The notes under the pieces were generated by a model. It had not been told where the DNA came from, did not search any database, and was given only the letters and a program-made list of their open reading frames with translations. From the IMG/VR virus record IMGVR_UViG_3300008120_000038, positions 1-62,263 of that record: a stretch of 62,263 nucleotides of DNA. The stretch is one strand, 5' to 3'. This DNA comes from a virus. Within the stretch, counting starts at the first letter, position 1, and every line of letters starts with the position of its first letter. Shown one piece after another: positions 1 through 7,675 of this stretch. A program made the position numbers and the translations under genes.

Positions 1-1128
1 AGCCTCTGCTTCAGCCTCTAATCTTTCAGCCTCTGCTTTAGCCTCTGCCTCTGCCTTGGCTTCTGCTTCGGCTTGTGCTTGTGCTGCTGCTTCTTCTGCA
101 GCAATTCTATCTGCTTCAGCCTTTTGTGCTTCCGCTTCTGCTTGTGCTGCAGCCTGTTCTGCTGCTATACGATCTGCTTCAGCCTTAGCCGCTGCAGCCT
201 CTGCTGCAATTCTTGCTTGCTCTGCTGCTACCCTTGCTTGTTCTGCAGCATATGCTTGTTCTGCAGCAATTCTGGCTGCTTCTGCAGCCTCTGCTGCCTG
301 TCTAGCAATCTCTGCTAATCTTGCCTCTTCAGCGATTCGTGCTCTCTCTGCTTCTTCTGCAGCAAGAGTTTCTACTACTAAAGTTTGTGCTGCTGTTACA
401 TTTGTGTTCATTGAAGATACCGCATTTGTTACTGCAATTATTGCTGAGTTTAATTCATCTTGAGCATCTTCTAAATTTTCTTCTGCTTCAATAAGATCTT
501 CTTCTGCTGTCTCAAGATCTGATTCTAAAATATCTAGTGTGGCTTGTGCAACCTGAAGGTTTGTTTGTGCTGTATTAAGAGCCTGAATTTGTTGTGGTGT
601 TGCTGTAGATGTTGAAAACTCAGAACCAGGTATAACTGCCCATCCCAGATTATCAGTATATCTAAGAAGGCTTACCCCTGCTCCACCACCATTTTCATAA
701 AACCAAAAATCTAAAGTCTTAGAAACTCCAGCAACGGTCTGCACATCAGCGGTAGAACCTCCCCCACCTTTATCAAACCAGTCATTAATAACTAGTTCTC
801 CATCAAGATATAGTCTAGTACCATCATCTGCTGATGCTGTGATGTACTGTGTTCCAGTATACTGAGGTGTCCACAGACCTTGCCATCTTACTTGAAAATC
901 TTCTGTAACAGTTGTTTGTGTGGTAGTTGTGCTTGTAGCAGAAACATTATCAATTGCAAAATAATCATAGTCTGTTGGAACTGTAATTGTTGATATGGTT
1001 TTTCCTGCAGGGGCTGTAAATGTTTCTGTATGTACATAGTTTGTATATTCTGAACTAACATTGTGTTGAAGTTGATAAGTTTCTGTAGTTCCATCACTAT
1101 ATGTTATTAAACCAGTAGTTGAAAGTAA
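1..1128 (-). CDS. PA14-domain / Ala-Glu coiled-coil adhesin, 3' part after a frame break (runs off left edge)
   Basis: This minus-strand frame is open from 1128 to the window edge, but it has no ATG, GTG or TTG before the recognisable domain, so it cannot start on its own. It encodes the end of a jelly-roll-like domain (YFAIDNVS), then the C-terminal part of a PA14 carbohydrate-binding domain (RWQGLWTPQYTG, SADDGTRLYLDGELVI), then about 45 residues of acidic coiled coil, then at least 140 residues of Ala/Glu-rich repeat (AAEQARIAAE type) that continue beyond position 1. PA14 domains bind glycans in adhesins and glycosidases. The N-terminal half of the same PA14 domain lies in the 1097-1969 frame, so the two are one gene split by a one-base frame change (+1 or -2) between 1097 and 1128. 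It is either a real disruption, a sequencing or assembly indel, or less likely recoding. The 3' end is not in the window. Confidence 0.7.
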
Positions 1129-1969
1129 TTAAAGTCTGTGCTGTTGGTGTATATAAACTTAAAGATGGGTCTTGTCCAGGGCCAGGGAATCCAATTGATC
1201 CAATATACACTCCATTTCTATTTGTAGTAGAAACTGGTATACCATTTACTGTAATTCCAATATTTGTATTTAACTGATTTCCAGCAAATGTTTCTGTTGT
1301 GGTTGTGGTAATAGTTGGACCATTTACTGTTGGACCACTACTATTCCATTGCTCGTTAATTCCATTTGTATCTGTTCCAGTGTAAACCAAGTTACCACCT
1401 TGTGCAGGAGATGCATTAGTGCCTGGGTTATGATAGACAGTCATTGTTAATCCAGGGCTAGTGTTTGCATTTACTACTGCAGTAGCAGAGTCTACTAAAC
1501 TTATATTTGTTCCAACTACTGCTGTTTGTGAGTCCACTGCAATCTGAGCAATTTCAACATTTTCTTCAGCCTCAGCAACTAAAACGGTAGCGGAATCAAC
1601 TTGAGCCACAGCCACAGTAGCACTATCTACTACTATTTGAGCCTGTACTATAGAGGTCTGAGCCTGTGTGATAGTGGCTGTAATGGTCTCTGTAGGGCCT
1701 GTAATGGCTGTTGCTTGGGTTTGTATGACTGCCGTTGCAGTTTCAGCCTGATTTATAGCAGTCTGGGCTGCATCAATAGTGGCTGTTGCACTTTCAATTG
1801 TTACTGTAGAACCAGCACTGATCACTACTGTAGATGTGTCTGAGTTAGATACCTGTACTGTTAACTCATCAGCATGAGCAATTTCCGCAGAACTAAAAAT
1901 TAGCCAAATACCCACTAAAAATGCCACCAACCCACTTTTTAGTAGGAGATTTTTGATAGGAGGCCACAT
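1097..1969 (-). CDS. Exported PA14-type adhesin, N-terminal part (frame-broken)
   Basis: The 290-residue product begins with a Sec signal peptide: charged start, hydrophobic stretch LVAFLVGIWLIF and likely cleavage after AHA near residue 33. About 130 residues of Ala/Thr/Val/Gln-rich helical sequence follow, then the first strands of a PA14 domain (LTMTVYHNPG, NEQWNSSGP), then a Thr-rich linker into an apparently inserted beta domain. The frame ends at TAG (1097-1099) in the middle of that domain, and the adjacent frame continues it without a start codon. The mature protein should be secreted or on the cell surface, which is unusual for a tail protein. It has its own extended -10 promoter 24 nt upstream, just after the terminator of the preceding gene, so it is an independent transcription unit. 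The purine-rich leader has only a weak ribosome-binding site. Confidence 0.75.
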   Translation of the reverse strand: MWPPIKNLLLKSGLVAFLVGIWLIFSSAEIAHADELTVQVSNSDTSTVVISAGSTVTIESATATIDAAQTAINQAETATAVIQTQATAITGPTETITATITQAQTSIVQAQIVVDSATVAVAQVDSATVLVAEAEENVEIAQIAVDSQTAVVGTNISLVDSATAVVNANTSPGLTMTVYHNPGTNASPAQGGNLVYTGTDTNGINEQWNSSGPTVNGPTITTTTTETFAGNQLNTNIGITVNGIPVSTTNRNGVYIGSIGFPGPGQDPSLSLYTPTAQTLITFNYWFNNI

Positions 1970-1992
1970 CCTTTTCTATGTATAATAGTCTT

Positions 1993-2001
1993 ATTATATC
2001 A
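1993..2001 (-). promoter_or_regulatory. Extended -10 promoter (TGATATAAT)
   Basis: The minus strand reads TGATATAAT here. It is downstream of the 2013-2042 terminator and about 24 nt before the start at 1969. No -35 at normal spacing is visible. It belongs to the TGNTATAAT family seen across the window. Confidence 0.7.
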
Positions 2002-2012
2002 TTTTGTTGCAA

Positions 2013-2042
2013 TAAAAAAGAGGGTTAGCGCTTGGCTAACCC
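2013..2042 (-). terminator. Rho-independent terminator after the Ig-like protein gene
   Basis: GGGTTAGC and GCTAACCC form an 8-bp stem (2035-2042 with 2022-2029) with a 5-nt loop, followed on the minus strand by TCTTTTTT. It starts 16 nt after the stop codon at 2059. Confidence 0.9.
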
Positions 2043-2058
2043 CCTAATTTATAAAGTT

Positions 2059-3756
2059 TTACTTCTTTAGAAGTGCAACCTTAGACTTTGGATTCTTCTT
2101 ATTCCACTTAGTTGCAAGAGCATTATACTGCTTTACAAAAGCAGCACGATCAGCAATTGCCTTAGCATCTGCTGCTGCCTTGTCAGCCTTAAGTGTTGTA
2201 ACTTCTGCCTTAAGGCTATCAAAGATTCCCTGCATTGCTGTAATCTGTGCAACTAGTGCTGCAAGAGTAGCATTTGTGCTAGAAGAAGAATTTGATACCT
2301 TTGCTGTTGCAGATACTGCTACCTGTCCAGCCAAAGGAAGTGAAGTTCCACCAGTTGCTGAGATTGTTACAGTGTTTTCTGTCAATGGCATAAATACCTT
2401 GTATGACTTAACTGTATCTGTATCAGTTGTAACTGATGTTGCTGTAAGAACATCTGAACCTGAACCAAATGCGTAGGTTGAAGTAATTCCACCTGTAGCA
2501 AATAGAGCAGAATGTGTCTTTCCAGATACTGGAAGACCTGCAGCATCAAGAACTGTTACCTTGATTGTTGCTGCTTCTCCTGGCAAATATGTGTCCTTGT
2601 CAAAAGCCAACTTAACAGTTGCTGCTGCTGACTCTACACGAATAGAAACTGGAGCGGATGAAATTGTTCCAGACTTAACTGTAATTGCTACTCCACCAGC
2701 CTTAACACCAGTAATAGTAAATACTGCCTCACCATTAACAATTGTTGCTGCTGTACCTGAATCAGATACTGTTGCAACATTGCTTGAGAAAGCATTAAGT
2801 GTTCCTGCTCCTACTGTTACACCAGAAGCATCCTTTGCAACTGCCTTAATTGTAGTTGTGTTTGCACCAACTGCAATAACAGACTTAACTGGAGTTGCTT
2901 CAATTGTAGCAATATCTCCATAGAATGTTACCTTCTCTGTTGCAAGAACTGTTCCTGTAAGGGTTGTAATTGTAATTGTTCCAACTCCTGCTGTACCGTC
3001 AGCAAATACACCAATGTAATTTCCTGAAGGGATAACAACTGAACGACCAAGAAGTGACATTGTTGTAGCATTTGTGCCATAACCAATTGCTCCTGATCCA
3101 GTTACTGTGGCAAGAAGCGACTCTGAAGTTGCTCTGCCTGCTGCATTCTTTTGTGCAACAACAATAACTGCTGCTGCATCTGTTGCTGCAACCTTTGGTG
3201 CAAACACTGAATCATCTGATGTAGCAGTAATTACTTCTCCTCTATTAAGAATTGAAGTTGTTGTTGATGCTGAAGGAACTGTGTCTCCTGCACCAACTGT
3301 TACTGTCCAAGATACTGAAGGACCATTAGATGGACGTGTTGTAAGAATTGTTGCAACATAAGTACCAGCAACTGTTGGGGCAGCCAAAGTAACTGTAAAC
3401 TTTGCTGTTACATATCCTGCTGTATTAACTGTTGAGTTAACATTTGCAGTCAAACTATCTCCTGCAATTGCTACAGTTGCTGTATTTGTTTCAAGCAATG
3501 TAAGTGTTGCAGACTTATTAGCCGTTGATGGCTGTGAGAACATTGCAGAAAGGACTGTTGCTGTATCTGCTGATGTTTCTGAAATATATGACAATGAAAC
3601 TACTGCTGTTGCAGTTTCACCTACGATAATTGAGTCTGTAGCAGAGTCAATTGTCAAGGTTGGTGCAATTACAGCAGCACTTGTCGGAAGTGCTGACATA
3701 ACGCCAAAGGACATTGCTGCAGCGAGTCCTAGGGCAATTTTCTTAAATGAATTCAT
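2059..3756 (-). CDS. Exported Ig-like repeat (S-layer-like) surface protein
   Basis: The 565-residue product has a clear Sec signal peptide (IALGLAAAMSFGVMSALP, cleavage near residue 28). Several beta-sandwich, bacterial Ig-like segments follow that are very rich in Ala/Thr/Val (ATVTGSGAIGYG, AVAKDASGVTVGAGT, IKVTVLDAAGLPVSGK). After a Ser-rich linker comes a C-terminal coiled coil of about 55 residues and a basic tail (YNALATKWNKKNPKSK). This architecture resembles secreted S-layer-type proteins of actinobacteria more than virion proteins. It sits between terminase and a second exported protein, has a good ribosome-binding site (AAGGAG) and ends in a strong terminator. Possible roles are cell-surface display during infection, superinfection exclusion, or a virion protein acquired from a host; the sequence does not decide among these. 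Confidence 0.8.
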   Translation of the reverse strand: MNSFKKIALGLAAAMSFGVMSALPTSAAVIAPTLTIDSATDSIIVGETATAVVSLSYISETSADTATVLSAMFSQPSTANKSATLTLLETNTATVAIAGDSLTANVNSTVNTAGYVTAKFTVTLAAPTVAGTYVATILTTRPSNGPSVSWTVTVGAGDTVPSASTTTSILNRGEVITATSDDSVFAPKVAATDAAAVIVVAQKNAAGRATSESLLATVTGSGAIGYGTNATTMSLLGRSVVIPSGNYIGVFADGTAGVGTITITTLTGTVLATEKVTFYGDIATIEATPVKSVIAVGANTTTIKAVAKDASGVTVGAGTLNAFSSNVATVSDSGTAATIVNGEAVFTITGVKAGGVAITVKSGTISSAPVSIRVESAAATVKLAFDKDTYLPGEAATIKVTVLDAAGLPVSGKTHSALFATGGITSTYAFGSGSDVLTATSVTTDTDTVKSYKVFMPLTENTVTISATGGTSLPLAGQVAVSATAKVSNSSSSTNATLAALVAQITAMQGIFDSLKAEVTTLKADKAAADAKAIADRAAFVKQYNALATKWNKKNPKSKVALLKK

Positions 3757-3774
3757 TTTTCTCCTTGTTAGTTT

Positions 3775-5553
3775 TTATAATAAATTGAAATTACCAAGAT
3801 AGTCCCGAATTTCTTCAGGCATTTTCTTGTTATCCAATTCTACCATACGTTGCTCATGCTCCGCAAGTCTTTGAGCAGATCTAGACCAAGTATGAACATC
3901 AATCTCTATATTAGTATTCTTTGGGGTATGAGATAAAGCCCCAAATACTGCGCCTGTAACGGCATCTGATAAGTCTTTAGATTTTTTACGTGGGTGATCT
4001 ACTTTCTTATCGTTAATAATTTTAAGTTCAGACATTTCATCAAGCAATAATGGAATATGTGGCATAGCGACACGCTCTTCATATATCATCATTGCAAGAT
4101 CTTCATAGTGTTTTTTGCCAACAGAAACAGTATCAGTTCTTATTCCTACCGCCTGCAGTTCTTGTTGAATGTCAAATGATTGCCAACGGTCAAACGTAAC
4201 CATTCCAAGATTAAATCCTTGTCTACGAAGGTTTTGAATCCATTGCTTGACATCCGAAAGATTTACTGGACCTTCAACCTTTGGCTCCCACCAAACCACA
4301 GCATCAACGATAATTATTGGAGCAACCTGTTCATAATCTTTTACAACTTGAAGATTTACCCACTTGTCAACATGTGCAATTGCTACTGCACACTTATCGT
4401 GTTTTTGTGCAAGGTCAGCATGTACATAATAAATTTTATCTGGGTCTGGCACAAAAGACTCATCAAATCTTTTATTGCTATCAATTGGATTTCTAAGTGT
4501 CATACATTTTTCAAGTTTATCTTTTTGTTTAAAGAATGCATCAGAAGCAAATGTTGGCACACAAGCAAAACGCTGCATGGCATCTCCCATGTCTGTAAAA
4601 AATGCAAGTTTAAAGTCATCAATCTTACGGGTTGGGTTTACTACCCAAGTTGGCCTTTTTAATGCAAAAACTCCTGGATATTTATAGGCAATGATTTGAT
4701 CTTCGTCCCAGCCAATGTCTAAGTAATTGCCTTCAAGTTCATCTGGAAAATCTGGGTTCATAATAAAACGATGAGTTTTTGTAATTGTTTCTTTTTCCAT
4801 TATTGAATCTTCATATTTTTGTGAAATAAAGTCACCTGGAAAACGAGGAAATGAAAGCAATGCTACCTTGCCAAGATCAGGAAAACGAGAGTCTACCGAA
4901 GCACGGAAGGCTTTATATATGTTATCTGCAGTCTTTCCTTGATCATTTCCAGTTCCTACCTCAGTTGCAAAACCAGAAATTTCATCAAGAACTGCAAGAA
5001 TCAAGTTCAAACCTTCGTGTGATTCTCTTTCTGAGTGACCAGAATAAACTGTTATGGCTTTGTCAAACTCAATAGATTCTGCCTTAGCATTATACTTTCC
5101 TGCAAACCATTCAGACTTTTCAATCTTAGTCTTAAACCCTTTAAAGAAAACGTTCTTGGCTTGTTGAGCGTTAATAGCAACGTTAATAATATCAATGGCA
5201 TCTCCAGCAGGCTTACCAAAATATCTAGCAGGGTCTTTTAAGCATAACAATTTGTAGACTATGTATGCACATGCCACAGTAGATGTAAAGTCTTTTCCAG
5301 ATCCCTTGCCGAGTTGAAGAATAACTTCATTCTTTGTATACTTTTTGTAGTAACGATGGCCTTCTTCTGCCCCCAAAATATCTACAAGATCTTCTTCTCT
5401 ATAAATTTGACTCATTGCTTCAACAATGTCATATTGAACATCGGATAGTGGTGGTTGATTTAAATATGCTTCACCTTCAACAAATGTCTTTGCATCTACA
5501 GGCATTTCTTCAAAGTTATTATTTTTAAGTGCCTCAAAAAAATCATTGAACAT
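3775..5553 (-). CDS. terL: Terminase large subunit (packaging ATPase/nuclease)
   Basis: This is the DNA-packaging motor of about 592 residues. A P-loop GKGSGKD near residues 83-88 and a Walker B LILAVLDE near 184-191 mark the ATPase. The C-terminal RNase-H-like nuclease shows its acidic positions in VHADLAQKHDK, MVTFDRW and SKDLSDAV. The start chosen is ATG at 5553, 11 nt inside the end of the small-subunit gene. A TTG three codons upstream (5562) is the alternative and leaves the same protein otherwise. Translational coupling to the small subunit is likely. There is no terminator between it and the following exported protein gene, only a 19-nt gap, so it may be co-transcribed with that gene. 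Confidence 0.95.
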   Translation of the reverse strand: MFNDFFEALKNNNFEEMPVDAKTFVEGEAYLNQPPLSDVQYDIVEAMSQIYREEDLVDILGAEEGHRYYKKYTKNEVILQLGKGSGKDFTSTVACAYIVYKLLCLKDPARYFGKPAGDAIDIINVAINAQQAKNVFFKGFKTKIEKSEWFAGKYNAKAESIEFDKAITVYSGHSERESHEGLNLILAVLDEISGFATEVGTGNDQGKTADNIYKAFRASVDSRFPDLGKVALLSFPRFPGDFISQKYEDSIMEKETITKTHRFIMNPDFPDELEGNYLDIGWDEDQIIAYKYPGVFALKRPTWVVNPTRKIDDFKLAFFTDMGDAMQRFACVPTFASDAFFKQKDKLEKCMTLRNPIDSNKRFDESFVPDPDKIYYVHADLAQKHDKCAVAIAHVDKWVNLQVVKDYEQVAPIIIVDAVVWWEPKVEGPVNLSDVKQWIQNLRRQGFNLGMVTFDRWQSFDIQQELQAVGIRTDTVSVGKKHYEDLAMMIYEERVAMPHIPLLLDEMSELKIINDKKVDHPRKKSKDLSDAVTGAVFGALSHTPKNTNIEIDVHTWSRSAQRLAEHEQRMVELDNKKMPEEIRDYLGNFNLL

Positions 5554-6079
5554 TGTGGACAATTGTAATCACTTCTCCATCTTTTGCAACAGACGAAAGC
5601 CTGTGCATAATTAAGTCACGAATTTCTGGATGTTCTGAAGCAATATCCCTAAGAATTGCCACTAAGGTTTCTTGACGTTTTTCAATCTCAACCATCTCTT
5701 CTGCAAGTTCTTTATTCTCAAGAAGGCCTGCTTTTTGAAGCATATCAATTCTTGCTTTTTCAATGTCAACAACAAGTTTAATTGCTTGAGTCTTTGCGCT
5801 AAGATTATTTGTCATTGATGCTTCATCAATAACCTCATATGATTTTGTGATTAATTTTCCATAGTGTGCGTCCATTGCTGCTAGTGCTTCTTTTGCACGA
5901 GCACGAATAGCATCATTGGCAGATGCCATAACTTTCCACTCATTGATAAGTTCAACAACACGAGTTCTTGGAATAGTTAATTCTTTAGAAATTTTAGTTG
6001 GGTCTGAACCTTTGAGGTACTCTGCAACGACTTGATTTACCTGATCAAGATGTTTAACTAAATCTTCTTCAGTTGACAA
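5543..6079 (-). CDS. terS: Terminase small subunit (putative)
   Basis: This 178-residue protein sits immediately before and overlaps the large terminase gene. Its N-terminal third has a helix-turn-helix (DPTKISKELTIPRTRVVEL), as expected for recognising the packaging site, followed by long amphipathic helices typical of the oligomerising core. The start is TTG at 6079, supported by AGAGGG at good spacing, and it overlaps the end of the upstream gene. Identification rests on position, size and HTH rather than a strongly conserved motif. Confidence 0.8.
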   Translation of the reverse strand: MSTEEDLVKHLDQVNQVVAEYLKGSDPTKISKELTIPRTRVVELINEWKVMASANDAIRARAKEALAAMDAHYGKLITKSYEVIDEASMTNNLSAKTQAIKLVVDIEKARIDMLQKAGLLENKELAEEMVEIEKRQETLVAILRDIASEHPEIRDLIMHRLSSVAKDGEVITIVHNVQ

Positions 6080-6314
6080 TGTATTTTCCCTCTAGTCTAT
6101 TGATTTCATCTTTAATATAAAAAATTGCCTTCTCTAAATCTTGAATAGTTTTTTCCTCATCTTTAAGTCCCGCTCTCCAAAGATACTTAAATGCATTTCC
6201 AATATTAAAATTTCTATGGCGAGTAATCTGAATACACTCAACTCCAGAAGGATCTGTTGTATAGTGAAGTGGATGGTTAACTTGGTCAACCGTAATGTTT
6301 AATCCTTTACTCAT
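6069..6314 (-). CDS. DUF3310-family phage protein
   Basis: The 81-residue product carries the DUF3310 signature: VNHPLHYT near the start, VECIQITRH, then GNAFKYLWRAGLKD and KAIFYIKDEI. The family is common in phages, often near nucleotide metabolism or packaging genes, and its function is not firmly established. ATG at 6314 is chosen because it overlaps the stop of the upstream membrane-protein gene (ATGAGTAA). Longer in-frame starts to 6335 would overlap that gene further and look less likely. Confidence 0.8.
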   Translation of the reverse strand: MSKGLNITVDQVNHPLHYTTDPSGVECIQITRHRNFNIGNAFKYLWRAGLKDEEKTIQDLEKAIFYIKDEINRLEGKYIVN

Positions 6315-6432
6315 CTTCATCATTCTCCCAATCAAAAGCCTCTGGTAAACCTCTTAATGCTGTAAGTACATAAGTTATACCAACGGCACCTGCAACGCCT
6401 AAACCAATTAAAACTTTTTGTGCTTTATTCAT
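6307..6432 (-). CDS. 41-residue single-pass membrane protein
   Basis: This small gene begins MNKAQKVLIGLGVAGAVGIT, where residues 6-26 form one hydrophobic segment, and ends in a strongly acidic tail (FDWENDEDE). It is tightly packed: its start overlaps the stop of the upstream HTH gene by ATGA, and its own stop overlaps the next ATG. The overlaps on both sides support it as real. Function is unknown. A holin-like role cannot be excluded, but position in the packaging/regulatory cluster does not argue for it. Confidence 0.7.
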   Translation of the reverse strand: MNKAQKVLIGLGVAGAVGITYVLTALRGLPEAFDWENDEDE

Positions 6433-6584
6433 CGTCGTGACTTCCTTAATCCAAATTTAGCAAGATAAACATAAATTGTTTCTACACTTGCTCCACACTC
6501 AGAAGCAATTTCTTGAGGTGTTTTCTTATCAAGAACAAACCTTTTCTTGAGCCAAACCTCATTTGTATAAAGTTTATTTGACAT
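6429..6584 (-). CDS. 51-residue helix-turn-helix protein
   Basis: The product is basic and ends KFGLRKSRR. Its middle (TPQEIASECGASVETIYVYL) is a clear helix-turn-helix of the homeodomain-like or resolvase-tail kind. Its ATG overlaps the previous stop by one base (TAATG) and its stop overlaps the next start. It may be a small DNA-binding regulator, or may help recognise DNA for the adjacent terminase. The function is inferred only from the fold. Confidence 0.75.
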   Translation of the reverse strand: MSNKLYTNEVWLKKRFVLDKKTPQEIASECGASVETIYVYLAKFGLRKSRR

Positions 6585-6820
6585 TATATTACCAACTTCC
6601 ATTGCATGACCGTAGGACCTTGGTCAATCATCTCAAACATTCGTTCTCTAAAGTCTTGCTCCATGTAATGATACATTTCAGGGTTAACCTCTTTAAGTTT
6701 ATCTGTTATAGAGTATATCATTTCTCCAGTATTTTTGTCAATCCCGCTGACTTCTACTGCCCCTTGCAAAATCAAGTGCTCAAGCATAACTTCTGACTTC
6801 AAATTAAAAGAATGACTCAC
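6584..6820 (-). CDS. Small conserved-looking phage protein, function unknown
   Basis: The 78-residue product, with LEHLILQGAVEVSGIDKNTG and IYSITDKLKEVNPE, resembles a small soluble protein often seen next to terminase genes in tailed phages. I know no function for it. It overlaps its neighbours by 4 and 1 bases, so it belongs to the same polycistronic unit. Confidence 0.75.
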   Translation of the reverse strand: MSHSFNLKSEVMLEHLILQGAVEVSGIDKNTGEMIYSITDKLKEVNPEMYHYMEQDFRERMFEMIDQGPTVMQWKLVI

Positions 6821-7398
6821 GATATAGCCTTATCCCAGTTGCTAATTGCCCAATGACCAATACCGCAGGCATCTGCAACGTCATTATCTGTAATAGTTTT
6901 ATCATATATAGTATTTATAAACTTAACAGTTCTTTCTTTTCGCAAATTTCTTTCATACGATTTATACCAAGAAACAGATTTTCCAGGATGTTGTGCACGA
7001 ATATAAAGTTGTTCATCTTTAGAAATTTTCTTATTTCCAATATAGTTTTGCCAAGTAATAGGAGAAACCTTTCCAACTGTGTCTATTCCAGCAAGACCAG
7101 CAGCGCCAAGTAATGCGCCCTGAACTAAAGCAAGATCAGCAGCAGTCTTAGGGCTGTTCATAAACACCGTATGCTCAATTACAATAGCATCAATCATGTT
7201 AAATTGATCAAACAAACCTTTAGTTTTCTTACAAGCATCTATTACTTTTTGATAAATATCATTTCCCTGAAAATTAATTTTTCCAACAGTGCCAAGATTT
7301 TTAAAAGAATAAAAGGCAAAAGCAAGGCTATTTGTGCTTGCATCAATTGCACAAATATTGTTTGGTTGCACTGAGCCACCCCACTTAGTCTTGTTCAT
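6817..7398 (-). CDS. RuvC-like Holliday junction resolvase
   Basis: The 193-residue protein has the RNase-H-like RuvC layout. A first acidic strand ICAIDASTNS has Asp19, AIVIEHTVF has Glu75, and the C-terminal TDNDVADACGIGHWA carries the last acidic pair (Asp173 and Asp176). A central helix AADLALVQGALLGAA is typical of the family. It would cut branched recombination intermediates before packaging. It lies in the recombination cluster, overlapping the zinc-finger gene upstream by 14 bases. Confidence 0.85.
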   Translation of the reverse strand: MNKTKWGGSVQPNNICAIDASTNSLAFAFYSFKNLGTVGKINFQGNDIYQKVIDACKKTKGLFDQFNMIDAIVIEHTVFMNSPKTAADLALVQGALLGAAGLAGIDTVGKVSPITWQNYIGNKKISKDEQLYIRAQHPGKSVSWYKSYERNLRKERTVKFINTIYDKTITDNDVADACGIGHWAISNWDKAIS

Positions 7399-7675
7399 AG
7401 TCTATAAACCCCTTTAACTCTTTTAACATTTTATCTACTGCTTTTTTACTTACATTGCAATTTGAACAAAATCCAGAATCGTTATAGATTGATAGGTCAA
7501 CTCCACAACCACCTAAACATTTTCTAACTTTACCTATTCTTTTTTGTCTACGAGTTATTTGATAACGCTCTGCAATTTTTTCTTTTGTAGCCTCATCTCT
7601 GCAACTTTCGCTGCAATAAATTTGATAAGATACTTTTGGTGTAAAATTATTATCACACCGACTACAAAGTTTCAC
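7385..7675 (-). CDS. Double zinc-ribbon protein
   Basis: The 96-residue product has two cysteine clusters. The N-terminal CSRCDNNFTP...YCSESC resembles a treble-clef or HNH-associated zinc ribbon. The second, CLGGCGVDL...FCSNC, is a separate zinc-binding site. A basic linker (ITRRQKRIGKVRK) lies between them. Likely a nucleic-acid-binding accessory protein. It overlaps the Cas4-like nuclease gene upstream and the RuvC-like gene downstream. Confidence 0.75.
   Translation of the reverse strand: MKLCSRCDNNFTPKVSYQIYCSESCRDEATKEKIAERYQITRRQKRIGKVRKCLGGCGVDLSIYNDSGFCSNCNVSKKAVDKMLKELKGFIDYEQD

Noticed and set aside
1-460. Repetitive plus-strand sequence resembling a CRISPR or tandem-repeat array
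   Set aside because: The repetition is codon-level Ala/Glu repetition of the minus-strand coiled coil, without constant repeats or unique spacers. The plus-strand frame at 56-463 is its antisense shadow.
888-1097. Minus-strand 69-codon frame between the two adhesin parts
   Set aside because: It lies in the third frame over the PA14 coding sequence, its product is Gln/Leu-rich low complexity, and it disappears once the PA14 frame is recognised.
4180-4662. 160-codon plus-strand frame inside terminase
   Set aside because: It is antisense to a confidently identified terminase large subunit and has no recognisable features.
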